Assembly (NCBI RefSeq): GCF_000621605.1
Contig: NZ_JHXX01000001.1
Span: forward strand, 62,001-126,000
From: Butyrivibrio sp. MC2021
GTDB taxonomy: Bacteria; Bacillota; Clostridia; Lachnospirales; Lachnospiraceae
Length of the DNA: 64,000 bases
Direction of reading: 5' to 3'
In this document: positions 27,700 to 37,330 of the stretch, piece by piece
Numbering within the stretch: position 1 is the stretch's first letter
Layout of the letters: every line of letters starts with the position of its first letter
Notes under the pieces: generated by a model
What the model was told of the DNA's origin: nothing
Seen by the model: the letters and a program-made list of their open reading frames with translations, nothing else
Databases searched by the model: none
Position numbers and translations under genes: made by a program

Positions 27700-28578
27700 A
27701 TGTTCAAGATTTTAGAGGCAAACGAGCTTACTACGAACATTTTCCAGATGATCGTTGAAGCTCCGCGTGTGGCAAGTGCGTGTTTACCCGGACAGTTCCT
27801 TATTATCCGTGTAGACGAGGATGGGGAGAGGATTCCACTTACTATTTGCGACTATGACAGGGAAAAAGGAACTGTAGAAATCGTTGTTCAGGCCATCGGC
27901 GCTGAGACTTATGAGCTGTCCAAGCTCAAGGCCGGCGATGAGATTGCAGATGTTGTTGGACCTTTGGGTAAGCCATCAGACCTCTGCGAAGAGAGCATAG
28001 AAGATCTCAAGAAAAAGAAGATCGTATTTATCGCAGGTGGTGTTGGAACAGCACCAGTATATCCTCAGGCTAAATGGCTTAAAGAGCACGGAGTTGACTG
28101 TGACGTTATCATCGGTGCCAAGACAAAGGATCTCGTAATCATGGAGGACAGATTTAAATCAGTTTGTAACCTTCATATCACAACAGACGATGGTTCCTAT
28201 GGCAGAAGCGGTATGGTAACCAAGGCTCTCCAGGATCTCTGGGATGAGGGCAACAAGTATGATCACTGCGTAGCGATCGGACCTATGATCATGATGAAAT
28301 TTGTATGCAAGCTTACACAGGAGCTTGGCATCCACACAATCGTTAGTATGAACCCTATAATGGTAGACGGAACCGGAATGTGCGGTGCTTGCCGTCTTAC
28401 AGTTGACGGACAGGTAAAATTTGCCTGCGTAGACGGACCTGAGTTCGACGGACACAAGGTTGACTTTGATCAGGCTATGAACCGTATGAAGCTGTACAAG
28501 ACAGAAGAAGGAAGACTCTATCTCAAGGCACAGGAAGGCAAGACACACCACGGCGGCTGTGGCAATTGCAATGATTAA
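27700..28578 (+). CDS. nfnA: NfnA: FAD/NAD-binding and [2Fe-2S] subunit of ferredoxin-NADP+ transhydrogenase
   Basis: A 292-residue member of the dihydroorotate-dehydrogenase electron-transfer (PyrK-like) family. An FAD-binding beta barrel (~1-95; RIPLTICDYD), an NAD-binding Rossmann half (IAGGVGTAPVYPQ), and an iron-sulphur site with Cys228, Cys231 (CGAC) and Cys243. The His/Cys-rich tail HHGGCGNC is notable. ATG 27700 is chosen because TAGGAGG ends 6 nt before it; an ATG at 27694 would overlap the ribosome site. Adjacency to the glutamate-synthase-like subunit gives the pair the NfnAB signature: electron bifurcation coupling NADH, NADPH and reduced ferredoxin. Confidence 0.85.
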   Translation: MFKILEANELTTNIFQMIVEAPRVASACLPGQFLIIRVDEDGERIPLTICDYDREKGTVEIVVQAIGAETYELSKLKAGDEIADVVGPLGKPSDLCEESIEDLKKKKIVFIAGGVGTAPVYPQAKWLKEHGVDCDVIIGAKTKDLVIMEDRFKSVCNLHITTDDGSYGRSGMVTKALQDLWDEGNKYDHCVAIGPMIMMKFVCKLTQELGIHTIVSMNPIMVDGTGMCGACRLTVDGQVKFACVDGPEFDGHKVDFDQAMNRMKLYKTEEGRLYLKAQEGKTHHGGCGNCND

Positions 28579-28620
28579 TCGGTAACGTCAATAATACTAT
28601 AGAAATAGGAGATCATATAG

Positions 28621-30006
28621 ATGGATGGATTTGTAAGAGTTCCTGTTCGTGAGCAGGATGCCAAAGTGCGTGCTACCAACTTCAAGGAAGTATGCCTTGG
28701 CTATAACAAAGAAGAAGCTGAAAACGAAGCTACAAGATGTCTCAACTGCAAGAATCCCAAGTGCGTTCAGGGATGCCCTGTATCAATCGATATTCCTGCA
28801 TTCATTCAGCAGGTAAAAGAGGGTGATGTTGCAGGAGCATATCAGACAATCAGTAAGTCCAGCGCACTTCCTGCTGTTTGCGGACGTGTATGTCCTCAGG
28901 AGAGCCAGTGCGAAGGCAAGTGCGTAAGAGGAATCAAGGGCGATGCCGTTTCAATCGGTAAGCTTGAGAGATATGTTGCAGATACTGCAAGAGAAATGGG
29001 AATTGTTCCTGAGGGAGCAAAGGAGAAGAAGAACAAGAAGGTTGCCATTATCGGTTCAGGCCCTTCAGGTCTTACCGCTGCAGGAGACCTTGCAAAGATG
29101 GGATATGATGTTACTATCTTTGAGGCTCTTCATGAGGCAGGCGGAGTACTTGTTTATGGTATTCCTGAGTTCCGTCTTCCTAAGGATGCAGTTGTTAAGA
29201 AGGAAATCGAGAACGTTAAGAAGCTCGGCGTTAAGCTTGAGACAGACGTTGTTATCGGTAAGAGTGTTACAATCGATGAACTTATGGAGAAGGAAGGTTT
29301 TGAGGCTGTATTCGTAGGCTCAGGTGCCGGACTTCCCAGATTCATGAATATCCCCGGCGAGCAGGCTATGGGTGTATTCTCAGCAAATGAGTTCCTTACA
29401 AGAAGCAATCTTATGAAGGCCTTTGATGAGAATTCAAGAACTCCTATCATGAGACCCAAGAAGTGCGTAGTTGTAGGCGGCGGTAACGTAGCTATGGATG
29501 CTGCAAGAACAGCACTTCGTCTCGGAGCAGAGGTTCATGTAGTATACAGAAGAGGCGAGGAAGAGCTTCCTGCACGTAAGGAAGAAGTAGGACATGCTAA
29601 GGAAGAGGGAATCATTTTCGACCTTCTTACAAACCCTGTTGAGATCCATGAGGATGAGAACGGATGGGTTAAGAGCATTACCTGCATCAGAATGGAGCTT
29701 GGTGAGCCTGATGAGTCAGGTAGAAGAAGCCCTGTAGAGGTTCCCGGATCTGAGTTTGAGATTGAGTGTGATGCAGTAATCATGTCCCTTGGAACATCAC
29801 CTAATCCTCTTATCTCCAGCACAACAGCAGGACTTGAGGTTAACAGAAGAAAGTGCATCGTTGCAGATGAAGCTACAGGCCAGACCTCCAAGAAGGGTGT
29901 CTTCGCCGGCGGTGATGCTGTAACAGGCGCTGCTACTGTTATCCTTGCTATGGGAGCAGGTAAGGCTGCTGCCAAGGGAATTGACGAATACCTTTCAAAT
30001 AAGTAA
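28621..30006 (+). CDS. nfnB: NfnB: glutamate-synthase-like flavoprotein with [4Fe-4S] clusters
   Basis: A 461-residue protein related to the small subunit of glutamate synthase. The N-terminal ferredoxin-like part has Cys motifs CLNCKNPKCVQGCP (from Cys40) and CGRVCPQESQCEGKCVRG; then an FAD Rossmann motif GSGPSGLTAAG (~141-151), an NADPH site GGGNVAMDAAR, and a final GDAVTGAATVI. Lacking a partner glutamine amidotransferase subunit and preceded by nfnA, it is best read as the bifurcating subunit of NfnAB rather than a glutamate synthase. This is a family-based assignment. Confidence 0.85.
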   Translation: MDGFVRVPVREQDAKVRATNFKEVCLGYNKEEAENEATRCLNCKNPKCVQGCPVSIDIPAFIQQVKEGDVAGAYQTISKSSALPAVCGRVCPQESQCEGKCVRGIKGDAVSIGKLERYVADTAREMGIVPEGAKEKKNKKVAIIGSGPSGLTAAGDLAKMGYDVTIFEALHEAGGVLVYGIPEFRLPKDAVVKKEIENVKKLGVKLETDVVIGKSVTIDELMEKEGFEAVFVGSGAGLPRFMNIPGEQAMGVFSANEFLTRSNLMKAFDENSRTPIMRPKKCVVVGGGNVAMDAARTALRLGAEVHVVYRRGEEELPARKEEVGHAKEEGIIFDLLTNPVEIHEDENGWVKSITCIRMELGEPDESGRRSPVEVPGSEFEIECDAVIMSLGTSPNPLISSTTAGLEVNRRKCIVADEATGQTSKKGVFAGGDAVTGAATVILAMGAGKAAAKGIDEYLSNK

Positions 30007-30028
30007 TTTGATTTATACATGAACAAAG

Positions 30029-30070
30029 AGCACATTATCTGTGGAAAACCTATGGATAATGTGCTTTTTT
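30029..30070 (+). terminator. Terminator of nfnAB
   Basis: 11-bp stem (30029-30039 with 30055-30065), 15-nt loop, followed by a T run to 30071. Confidence 0.85.
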
Positions 30071-30091
30071 TAATTCCTCAGGCCTCATCTA

Positions 30092-30100
30092 TGATATAAT
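30092..30100 (+). promoter_or_regulatory. Extended -10 promoter for the MORN-protein operon
   Basis: TGATATAAT: an extended -10 (TG at 30092-30093, TATAAT at 30095-30100), 25 nt before the next start codon. No good -35 is visible. Confidence 0.5.
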
Positions 30101-30124
30101 GATGAAGATTGACCAGGAGGAATT

Positions 30125-31174
30125 ATGGAAAAAGAAGAACAGATAAAAGTTGCTATTACAGCGGGCATTGTAGCCCTTATTTTACTTATTTTGATTTTGT
30201 TTTTGGCCTTATCCGGAGGGAAAAAGGGCGGTGATGATAAGAAGCTTGCGGATAATATTGCAGAGTACGCTTCATTGGAACTGACCAATGCCCAGAGCTC
30301 AGCAGATATTTCATCGAGCGGTGATGCTTCGGGTGAGGCTTCAAGTACTGATGCCGGTGCATCTGCATCCACAGATAAGGCTTCCGAGGGAAAATCCTCT
30401 GTGGCATATTCGGAATATCTCCAGACAGCAAAGGGAGATGTTTCAGGCAATAGCTTCTATGCCACAACAGGTCCTCTTCTTAAGGATGTTTACAAGGTTG
30501 TTACCTTTGACCTGGAATCCCAACTCAAGGAGATGGCCACATATTGGTCAGAGGGAAATACCGAAGCAGTAAGGGATCTGGCTCATCTTGAGCGATTTGA
30601 GGCCATGAGCTATAGTCTTAAGGGAAAAACGGATTTTTACTATTACGGAGATTTAGATGCGAAGGGACTTCCAAGCGGCAAGGGCCTTGCAGTCTATGCG
30701 GATGATCAGTATTATTACGGCGACTGGTCAGAGGGCGTAAGAAGCGGCGAGGGATCATGGTTTGCTTTTTATCCTCTTTACAGCACCTATGTGGTTACAG
30801 AGCATATGTACGCCGGTTCCTGGGCCAATGATAAGCCAAACGGCCAGGGCCAGGAGCATTATGATTACAATCCCGAATATATGAATAATGATGACGTGTA
30901 TCTGCAGAATGCCATCGGAGGCTTTAAGGACGGGTTGTTTGACGGTGATATGTACATTATCAACGTGGATAAGAACGGCGAATGTGACGAATGGCTGGGC
31001 AAATGCGCTTCCGGAAGTTTTCTTCGAATTGACGGAGTTGATAACGATAAAAAGGGCAATGTTCCTGTGTTGAAGATGCGTCTTAATGAAAAAACTGTCT
31101 TTTACATGTCAGAGAAAAAGAATAAAAACCTTGGAGTTAACGGTATCATAACCGGCGGAACAATCAGAAGATGA
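30125..31174 (+). CDS. Membrane-anchored MORN-repeat protein
   Basis: 349 residues. One N-terminal membrane helix (~9-30) with few residues inside, a Ser/Ala/Asp-rich linker (~50-90), then an unknown domain and MORN-type beta hairpins at ~175-285 with the pattern Y-x-G-D-W-x-x-G-x-x-x-G-x-G (for example YYYGDWSEGVRSGEG and YAGSWANDKPNGQG). MORN repeats often bind membranes or act as scaffolds; the role here is unknown. AGGAGG precedes the ATG. Its last four bases overlap rlmH (ATGA), so translation is coupled to a ribosome-maturation gene. Confidence 0.75.
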   Translation: MEKEEQIKVAITAGIVALILLILILFLALSGGKKGGDDKKLADNIAEYASLELTNAQSSADISSSGDASGEASSTDAGASASTDKASEGKSSVAYSEYLQTAKGDVSGNSFYATTGPLLKDVYKVVTFDLESQLKEMATYWSEGNTEAVRDLAHLERFEAMSYSLKGKTDFYYYGDLDAKGLPSGKGLAVYADDQYYYGDWSEGVRSGEGSWFAFYPLYSTYVVTEHMYAGSWANDKPNGQGQEHYDYNPEYMNNDDVYLQNAIGGFKDGLFDGDMYIINVDKNGECDEWLGKCASGSFLRIDGVDNDKKGNVPVLKMRLNEKTVFYMSEKKNKNLGVNGIITGGTIRR

Positions 31175-31650
31175 ATATTACAATAATCACTGTTGGAAAA
31201 ATCAAAGAAAAATACTGGAATGATGCAATCTCTGAATACTCCAAGAGGCTTTCCAGGTATTGCAAGCTCAATATCATTGAGGTGGCAGACGAGAAGACTC
31301 CGGATAATGCTCCGGCTGCCATTGAGGAGCAGATCAAGAAAAAAGAGGCAGAGAGGATCCTTAAGAATGTGGATGATCATGCCTTTGTCTGTGCCCTTGC
31401 TATTGATGGCAAGAAGTATTCCTCTGAGGGCCTATCTGATTTTATCAACAATAAGGCTATCAGTGGCGTGAGTCATATTCAGTTTATTATCGGCGGGTCT
31501 CTGGGGCTCCATGACAGCGTTCTTTCCAGGGCTGATGGCAAGATCAGCTTTTCGGATATGACTTTCCCTCATCAGATGATGAGAGTAATACTCCTGGAGC
31601 AGATCTACAGAGCTTATAAGATTATAAGTGGTGAACCATACCACAAGTAA
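31171..31650 (+). CDS. rlmH: 23S rRNA (pseudouridine-1915-N3)-methyltransferase RlmH
   Basis: A 159-residue SPOUT methyltransferase that methylates pseudouridine 1915 of 23S rRNA. Signature pieces: N-terminal ITIITVGKIKEKYW, FIIGGSLGLHDSV (trefoil-knot SAM site), and the C-terminal FPHQMMRVILLEQIYRAYKI...PYHK. Length and termini match the family exactly. It overlaps the MORN gene by 4 nt. Confidence 0.96.
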   Translation: MNITIITVGKIKEKYWNDAISEYSKRLSRYCKLNIIEVADEKTPDNAPAAIEEQIKKKEAERILKNVDDHAFVCALAIDGKKYSSEGLSDFINNKAISGVSHIQFIIGGSLGLHDSVLSRADGKISFSDMTFPHQMMRVILLEQIYRAYKIISGEPYHK

Positions 31651-31678
31651 TAAAAAGTTTTACGGGGAAAAAGATTAT

Positions 31679-32713
31679 ATGAGTGAAATTACAGAGCGTA
31701 GACTTTCCTTATCCGCAGAGGATGAGAGAAATATTTTTGGGGAAAACGATAATTATATTCGAAAGATCGAAAAGAGCCTTCATGTGGAGATCATTGACAG
31801 AAACGGTGAGCTTCGCATTATCGGAGACAAGGAAGGTGCCAATAAGGCATCGGGAATTCTCAGAGAGCTGGTACAGCTTTCAAGACGCGGCTCCAGTATT
31901 GAGGAGCAGAGCGTTGATTATGCCATTTCATTGAAGGAAGATGATTCCAAGGAAGATCCTTCATACAAGAACAATGACAATATTCTGGTTGATATCGACA
32001 GAGATGTTATCTGTCATACTATCTCAGGAAAACCCATTAAGCCCAAGACCCTTGGACAGAAAAAGTATATTGATGCCATCAGAAATAAGATGATAGTTTT
32101 CGGCCTGGGCCCTGCGGGTACCGGTAAGACCTATCTTGCCATGGCTATGGCAATCACTGCTTTTCAGAGAGAAGAGGTCAGCAGGATCATTCTTACAAGA
32201 CCAGCCATAGAAGCCGGAGAGAAGCTGGGCTTTTTGCCCGGAGACCTTCAGAGCAAGGTAGACCCATACCTTAGGCCTCTCTATGATGCCCTTTATCAAA
32301 TCATGGGAACCGAGAACTTTATTAAGAACATGGAGAAGGGACTTATCGAGGTTGCACCCCTTGCATATATGAGAGGACGAACCCTTGATAATGCCTTTAT
32401 CATCCTGGATGAGGCTCAGAATACCACTCCGGCCCAGATGAAGATGTTCCTTACCAGAATCGGTTTTGGTTCCAAGGTTATCATTACCGGTGACGCTACC
32501 CAGAAGGATCTGTCCCCTGATGTGAAGTCAGGACTTGATATAGCTCAGAGTGTACTTAAGAATATCGATGATATCGGATTCTGCACACTGACCAGTAATG
32601 ATGTTGTGAGACATCCTCTGGTTCAGAAGATTGTTAAGGCCTATGAGGACTATGAAAAAAAGGCCGCCAATAAGCAAAAGACTAAGAATATCAAGAAACT
32701 GGAGCGTCATTAA
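31679..32713 (+). CDS. phoH: PhoH-family ATPase (YbeZ-like)
   Basis: 344 residues. An N-terminal KH-like segment (~20-70), then a P-loop ATPase with Walker A GPAGTGKT from residue 144 and Walker B FIILDEAQN. PhoH/YbeZ is thought to act with YbeY in RNA metabolism. The reading frame is open back to 31628, inside the tail of rlmH, but the ATG at 31679 gives the normal N-terminus and has CGGGGA about 10 nt upstream. The order phoH, HD membrane protein, ybeY matches that of Bacillus. Confidence 0.92.
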   Translation: MSEITERRLSLSAEDERNIFGENDNYIRKIEKSLHVEIIDRNGELRIIGDKEGANKASGILRELVQLSRRGSSIEEQSVDYAISLKEDDSKEDPSYKNNDNILVDIDRDVICHTISGKPIKPKTLGQKKYIDAIRNKMIVFGLGPAGTGKTYLAMAMAITAFQREEVSRIILTRPAIEAGEKLGFLPGDLQSKVDPYLRPLYDALYQIMGTENFIKNMEKGLIEVAPLAYMRGRTLDNAFIILDEAQNTTPAQMKMFLTRIGFGSKVIITGDATQKDLSPDVKSGLDIAQSVLKNIDDIGFCTLTSNDVVRHPLVQKIVKAYEDYEKKAANKQKTKNIKKLERH

Positions 32714-32716
32714 GCT

Positions 32717-33937
32717 ATGGATGGGGAGAAAAATCAGAGCATTTTAGATAAAAAGTATAAGTGGATCTATGGGGGAATGTTCTTTTTAACAGGGATACTG
32801 GTACTGATCGTATCAGCTATTCATGGAAGAAGCTATGAGATAATCCTGAGAAATACTGTCAGTGCCTTTATCATCGGCGGAACAGTGGTGTTTATGCTGG
32901 TGGATGCCATTTCAAGAGGTAAGGAGGCGTTGTCCTACGACAATTATAATTACAAGCTTCCTTTTGTTATCTGTTATCTGGCGGCCCTTATATTATCAGT
33001 GGCCTTTTCCTTTGTGCCGAATCTGTTTTGGCCCTATATGGCAATTTTCGTTATGCTTGCTCTTTTTTCTAATTCGGAAATCGGACTTATCAGCGGCACA
33101 GGGCTTCTGCTTATCTCTGTAATGCTGGAGGAGAGCGGAAGCTATGGCGAGGTTTTCATGTATTTGCTGGCAGGTGCGGTGGCAATTGCCATGTTCAGAG
33201 ATCTGAAGGAGACCACGGCAATAGGGGCTCCCATGTCCATTTCACTGATGATGCAGGCTGTATTACTTATTGCCTACAATGTACTTTTTCAGAACAGAAC
33301 CCTTTCCTTTAATCTTTTGGCGATTCCGGTTCTGAATCTGATGTTAAATGTAATCATCTTATTGATCTTTCTTAATATGTTTGGTGTCTATGTCATCAGA
33401 AAGACCAACGACAGATATATGGATATCAACGATCCTGAGTTTCCGCTTCTTGTAAGTCTCAAGGAAAAGGACAAGGACGAGTACTACAGAGCAATTCACA
33501 CAGCATATCTTTCCGAGAGAGTTGCTCATGAGCTGGGGCTTAATTCCAGAGCGGTTAAGACCTGCGCATATTATCACAGGATTGGAATTCTTGAGGATAA
33601 GACCAAGTGGAAAGATGTGGAGCATTTATACACTGAAAATAATTTCCCTCTGGAGGCTGTTGAATACCTGCACGAGTATATCCAGCCTGAAAAAGGAAAG
33701 CCCAGGTCCAAGGAAGCTCTAACGGTGCAGCTTTGTGAGACAGTAATTGCCTCCATAATGCTTCTGATAAAAAAGAACAAAAATGCTACAATAAATTATG
33801 AGGACCTTATAGAGGGAATCTTTAAAAAGAAAACCGATGCCGGTGAACTTAAGGACTATGACGTTACCTTCAGGGAATACGAAACAATTCGCAGGATCCT
33901 GAAGAGGGAGAAACTTTATTATGATTTTTTACGTTGA
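32717..33937 (+). CDS. Reduced PgpH-like 7TM-HD protein with degenerate HD site
   Basis: A 406-residue protein with about seven membrane helices (~15-225) and a C-terminal HD-type cytosolic domain (~245-406). Position between phoH and ybeY is that of pgpH/yqfF, which encodes a c-di-AMP phosphodiesterase. Two departures are visible: the large N-terminal extracellular domain of PgpH is missing, and the HD dyad in AYYHDIG is AYYHRIG here (His287, Arg288). The later HHG motif reads as YLHEY and the ADS motif as CET, so most metal ligands seem lost. A non-catalytic sensor is therefore more likely than an active phosphodiesterase. It overlaps ybeY by 17 nt. Confidence 0.72.
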   Translation: MDGEKNQSILDKKYKWIYGGMFFLTGILVLIVSAIHGRSYEIILRNTVSAFIIGGTVVFMLVDAISRGKEALSYDNYNYKLPFVICYLAALILSVAFSFVPNLFWPYMAIFVMLALFSNSEIGLISGTGLLLISVMLEESGSYGEVFMYLLAGAVAIAMFRDLKETTAIGAPMSISLMMQAVLLIAYNVLFQNRTLSFNLLAIPVLNLMLNVIILLIFLNMFGVYVIRKTNDRYMDINDPEFPLLVSLKEKDKDEYYRAIHTAYLSERVAHELGLNSRAVKTCAYYHRIGILEDKTKWKDVEHLYTENNFPLEAVEYLHEYIQPEKGKPRSKEALTVQLCETVIASIMLLIKKNKNATINYEDLIEGIFKKKTDAGELKDYDVTFREYETIRRILKREKLYYDFLR

Positions 33938-34424
33938 AAATGAGGTAGAAGCCAAGTTTGATTTTGACATAGAAGAGGTAGCCAAGACTGTGGCTGCCAA
34001 GGTTCTGGAGGAAGAAGGCTGTGATCATGAGGTTGAAATAAGCCTTATCATCACAGATGACGAGGGCATAAGAGTCATGAACAATGAGTTCAGAGAAATC
34101 GACAAGCCCACAGATGTCCTTTCTTTTCCCAATGTCAGCTATGAAGAAGCAGGGGACTTCTCGGTCATAGACGGGGAGCAGCAGGTGGATCTGCTGAATC
34201 CTGACACGGGCAATATCATGTTTGGGGATATTGTAGTTAATGAGAACAGGGTGAGATCCCAGGCCCAGGAGTATGGACATAGCGAAAAAAGAGAATTTGC
34301 CTTCCTTATTGCTCACAGCATGCTTCATTTGTGCGGCTATGATCACATGGAACCGGATGAAGCGGCTGTCATGGAAGACAAGCAGGAGAATGTATTAAAT
34401 CTTTTGGGGATTACAAGAGACTAA
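33921..34424 (+). CDS. ybeY: Endoribonuclease YbeY (16S rRNA maturation)
   Basis: A 167-residue metalloprotein with the signature zinc site HSMLHLCGYDH (His132, His136, His142) and the upstream motifs MNNEFREIDKPTDVLSFP. YbeY takes part in 16S rRNA 3'-end processing and ribosome quality control. Standard length. The start codon lies within the end of the HD membrane protein gene, so translation is probably coupled. Confidence 0.96.
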   Translation: MIFYVENEVEAKFDFDIEEVAKTVAAKVLEEEGCDHEVEISLIITDDEGIRVMNNEFREIDKPTDVLSFPNVSYEEAGDFSVIDGEQQVDLLNPDTGNIMFGDIVVNENRVRSQAQEYGHSEKREFAFLIAHSMLHLCGYDHMEPDEAAVMEDKQENVLNLLGITRD

Positions 34425-34451
34425 CGAATATAGATTTTGGGAGAGTAGTGT

Positions 34452-36089
34452 ATGAAAAGCTACACTGAGGAAAAACGCATCAGACCTGATATTCTGACAT
34501 CTGTAGTACTTGGGGCAGTTATCATAATGATGATCTATAAAATAACCGGAAACAGGATCTATGGTGATCTTGGATCCGGCTTTACTGCTGCACCTTTTGC
34601 ACTTTTTTATATGTTCTATGCGGGAATCGTTCTGGCTGTACAAAAGGCAGTATGGCTGATGGTCCGTATCAGAGCAAGAAGAAGCCAGTATTTAAACGCT
34701 GAGGCCAATATGAAAAGGTCCTTCAGGCTGTTTCTTTTTGTCAGTGTGGTTATAGGTATACTGTTGGCTTCCTTTAGTTTTATCCTTGCCAAGAATCTTT
34801 TTGTATCAGGAAGAGGATATCTTCAGTTTGTCATTGTTGCTGTAAGTGTGCTTCTGCTGGGAGCACAGGGTGTCTGCAGAGGTTATCTGCAGGGGCTTGG
34901 CTATACGAAGCCCATAGTCATAGCCGATATGCTATTTGCTGTGACTTCCATTATCACCGGTACTGTTGCTTCGCTTTTTATGTATTCCTACGGACTTAAG
35001 GTCAATGAGCTTTTCCATGTAAAGGAATACAGCGCTATTTATGGAGCTTACGGTTCAATGATTGGACTGCTTGTCGCATCAGTGGTTTGTCTTGTTCAGA
35101 TCCTTATCAGCTATTCCATGAGAAAGATAGAAATAGCAGAGATAATTAAAAACGGGGCGCCCAGATATCTTGATAATAAAAATGATGTTTTTTCAAGCAT
35201 AAGGATCATACTGTATCTGTATGTGACCCCCGCCATGATGAGCCTTGCGGGTGAGATAATCTTTATGACCATTCATAAGAAGGATGTAACAGGTACGGAG
35301 CTTCTTTTGGAATACGGAACCTTATCAGGCAAGATTTATCCTCTGATCATCATCCTTGCATTATTGTGCTGTCTGCCCTTTATAAAGACCTGGAACAGGG
35401 TAATGGCCCGCATTGAGAGAGATGAATACGAGGTTGCCAGGGACCGCCTTAAAAAACTGATAAGATATTCGTCTGTAATGTTTGTTCCTTTTTCTGTTCT
35501 TGTATTGACACTTTCCGGGACCATAAACGTGGCGGTATTCGGCAAATCAACAAGTACAACGGATTCGCTTCTTACTCTGGCCTCTCCGCTGGTTTTACTT
35601 ATCTGCATTGCTGTATTTGGGTCATGGCTGATGAACCATATGGGAAAATCACTGCTCTTGGTGATCAACCTTTCGATTTGCTGGGCAGTATATATCATTG
35701 GATGCATCGTGTTTATGATGGTATTCAAGCTGGGCTTATACGGAATTTTGCTGGCAGATATTGTGACTTTTTCGATTTATGATATTATTAGTTTCTCGAT
35801 GATTTTTAAGATGTTGAAGTACAGACAGGAATTTTTGAGAACTTTTCTTATTCCTCTGGCAGCATCGGCAGGCGCAGGGCTTGTGGTTTATGTGATAAAC
35901 ATGATATTTGTTAACCTTATAGGAGATGCACTTACTCTTATTATCTGCATTCTGGTATTCTGGATTATCTATATGCTGATTATCATTGTGCTTAAGCGCA
36001 TCAAGACCTATGAGCTGAGGTATATCCCCCTTGGAAATATCTTTTCCGGAATATCCCGGAGGCTTCAGAGGGATGAATTTGAGGAATAA
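34452..36089 (+). CDS. MurJ/SpoVB-type lipid or polysaccharide flippase (MOP superfamily)
   Basis: 545 residues with 12-14 predicted membrane helices. The region LGAQGVCRGYLQGLGYTKP matches the conserved RGYFQG loop of SpoVB/MurJ-like exporters, which flip lipid-linked precursors across the membrane. The C-terminal ~50 residues are cytosolic and basic. Which lipid is moved is not predictable: peptidoglycan lipid II, sporulation-specific and exopolysaccharide precursors are all possible. A ribosome site GGGAGAG lies upstream, and it ends 2 nt before the next gene. Confidence 0.72.
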   Translation: MKSYTEEKRIRPDILTSVVLGAVIIMMIYKITGNRIYGDLGSGFTAAPFALFYMFYAGIVLAVQKAVWLMVRIRARRSQYLNAEANMKRSFRLFLFVSVVIGILLASFSFILAKNLFVSGRGYLQFVIVAVSVLLLGAQGVCRGYLQGLGYTKPIVIADMLFAVTSIITGTVASLFMYSYGLKVNELFHVKEYSAIYGAYGSMIGLLVASVVCLVQILISYSMRKIEIAEIIKNGAPRYLDNKNDVFSSIRIILYLYVTPAMMSLAGEIIFMTIHKKDVTGTELLLEYGTLSGKIYPLIIILALLCCLPFIKTWNRVMARIERDEYEVARDRLKKLIRYSSVMFVPFSVLVLTLSGTINVAVFGKSTSTTDSLLTLASPLVLLICIAVFGSWLMNHMGKSLLLVINLSICWAVYIIGCIVFMMVFKLGLYGILLADIVTFSIYDIISFSMIFKMLKYRQEFLRTFLIPLAASAGAGLVVYVINMIFVNLIGDALTLIICILVFWIIYMLIIIVLKRIKTYELRYIPLGNIFSGISRRLQRDEFEE

Positions 36090-36091
36090 AA

Positions 36092-37321
36092 TTGGGTAAA
36101 AAGATAATTGTAGTGGGCGGAGGCGCCGCCGGAATGTGCGCAGCTATCTATGCTGCCAGAAACGGTGCTGAAGTAACCATATTGGAAAAAAATGACAGAC
36201 TGGGTAAAAAGCTTTCCATGACCGGAAACGGCAGGTGCAATCTTACCAATCTGGATATGAAAGAGGAATATTACAACCTTTCTGCCAGAGGCAGGATGAA
36301 GGAATGGCTGGGGATTTACGGTGTTGAAGATGTTATCAGCTTCATGAAGTCCCTGGGAGTTGTGGTAAGAAGTGAGGACGGATATATTTATCCTGCTTCC
36401 GGACAGGCCCAGACAGTTGTAAATGCTCTTACCAATGAATTGGACAGACTGGGAGTAAAGGTCATATACAATCAGCAGTTTAAGGCGGTCAACTCTTCCG
36501 AGGATGAGAGAGGACGTCTTTTGATCAAAACCTCTACAGATGAGTGTTTTGCTGACGACTGCATTATATGCTCAGGCTCTTTATCCGGAGCCAAGAGCAC
36601 TTTATCCACCGGAGACGGCTATTATATCTGTTCCAAGCTTGGTATGACAATCAAAAATACTTATCCTGCGCTGGTGGGCTTTAAGGTGGATCCTGAGGAG
36701 GTTATGCCCCAGGGCGGAGTCAGATGTATGGCAGAGATAGCCTTTAGCCTTGGAAATGAGATCATAACATCGGAGTACGGCGAGCTTCAGTTCACCAAGG
36801 ATGGAATCTCAGGTATTCCTGTAATGCAGGCCAGCAGAGAGATTGTGAAATTCATTGAGGAAAAGAAGCCTGTTTTTGCAATTATCAACTTCTTTCCGGA
36901 TTATGATGAAGTGGATTTCACAGCCCTCAAGAATGATATGCTGAGACTTAAGGATGAAAGAACTCTGTCTGAATTCTTAAACGGCTTTGCCAACAGCAAT
37001 ATCAATGACATGATTCTCAGCAAAATGAAGCTAAGTCCATCCATGAGGATGAAGAATATTTCTGTCAGCATGGCAACCTGTATTCTTGACAATTACAGGA
37101 ACTACAAGCTGAAGCTTTCAGAGAGCTATGGATATCAGGCATCTCAGGTAACAACAGGAGGTGTCAGCCTCGGAGATATCGGAAGCGATATGTCCTATAA
37201 GAAAATGCCCGGAGTTTATCTGGCAGGTGAGCTTCTTGATGTGGACGGAAGATGCGGCGGTTACAATCTTCAGTGGGCCTGGACCAGTGGCAGTATTGCC
37301 GGTACAGCTGCTTCAATTTAA
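36092..37321 (+). CDS. HI0933/BaiN-family flavoprotein (NAD(P)/FAD-dependent oxidoreductase)
   Basis: A 409-residue flavoprotein. The N-terminal Rossmann GGGAAGMCAA is followed by the family signature KLSMTGNGRCNLTN, and it ends with VYLAGELLDVDGRCGGYNLQWAW. The start is TTG at 36092 with GAGGAA 6 nt upstream; it makes the protein begin exactly at the Rossmann strand as in homologues. Family members are widespread and mostly uncharacterised; BaiN reduces bile-acid intermediates, but that activity should not be assumed here. Confidence 0.88.
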   Translation: MGKKIIVVGGGAAGMCAAIYAARNGAEVTILEKNDRLGKKLSMTGNGRCNLTNLDMKEEYYNLSARGRMKEWLGIYGVEDVISFMKSLGVVVRSEDGYIYPASGQAQTVVNALTNELDRLGVKVIYNQQFKAVNSSEDERGRLLIKTSTDECFADDCIICSGSLSGAKSTLSTGDGYYICSKLGMTIKNTYPALVGFKVDPEEVMPQGGVRCMAEIAFSLGNEIITSEYGELQFTKDGISGIPVMQASREIVKFIEEKKPVFAIINFFPDYDEVDFTALKNDMLRLKDERTLSEFLNGFANSNINDMILSKMKLSPSMRMKNISVSMATCILDNYRNYKLKLSESYGYQASQVTTGGVSLGDIGSDMSYKKMPGVYLAGELLDVDGRCGGYNLQWAWTSGSIAGTAASI

Positions 37322-37330
37322 GGATAAGTA

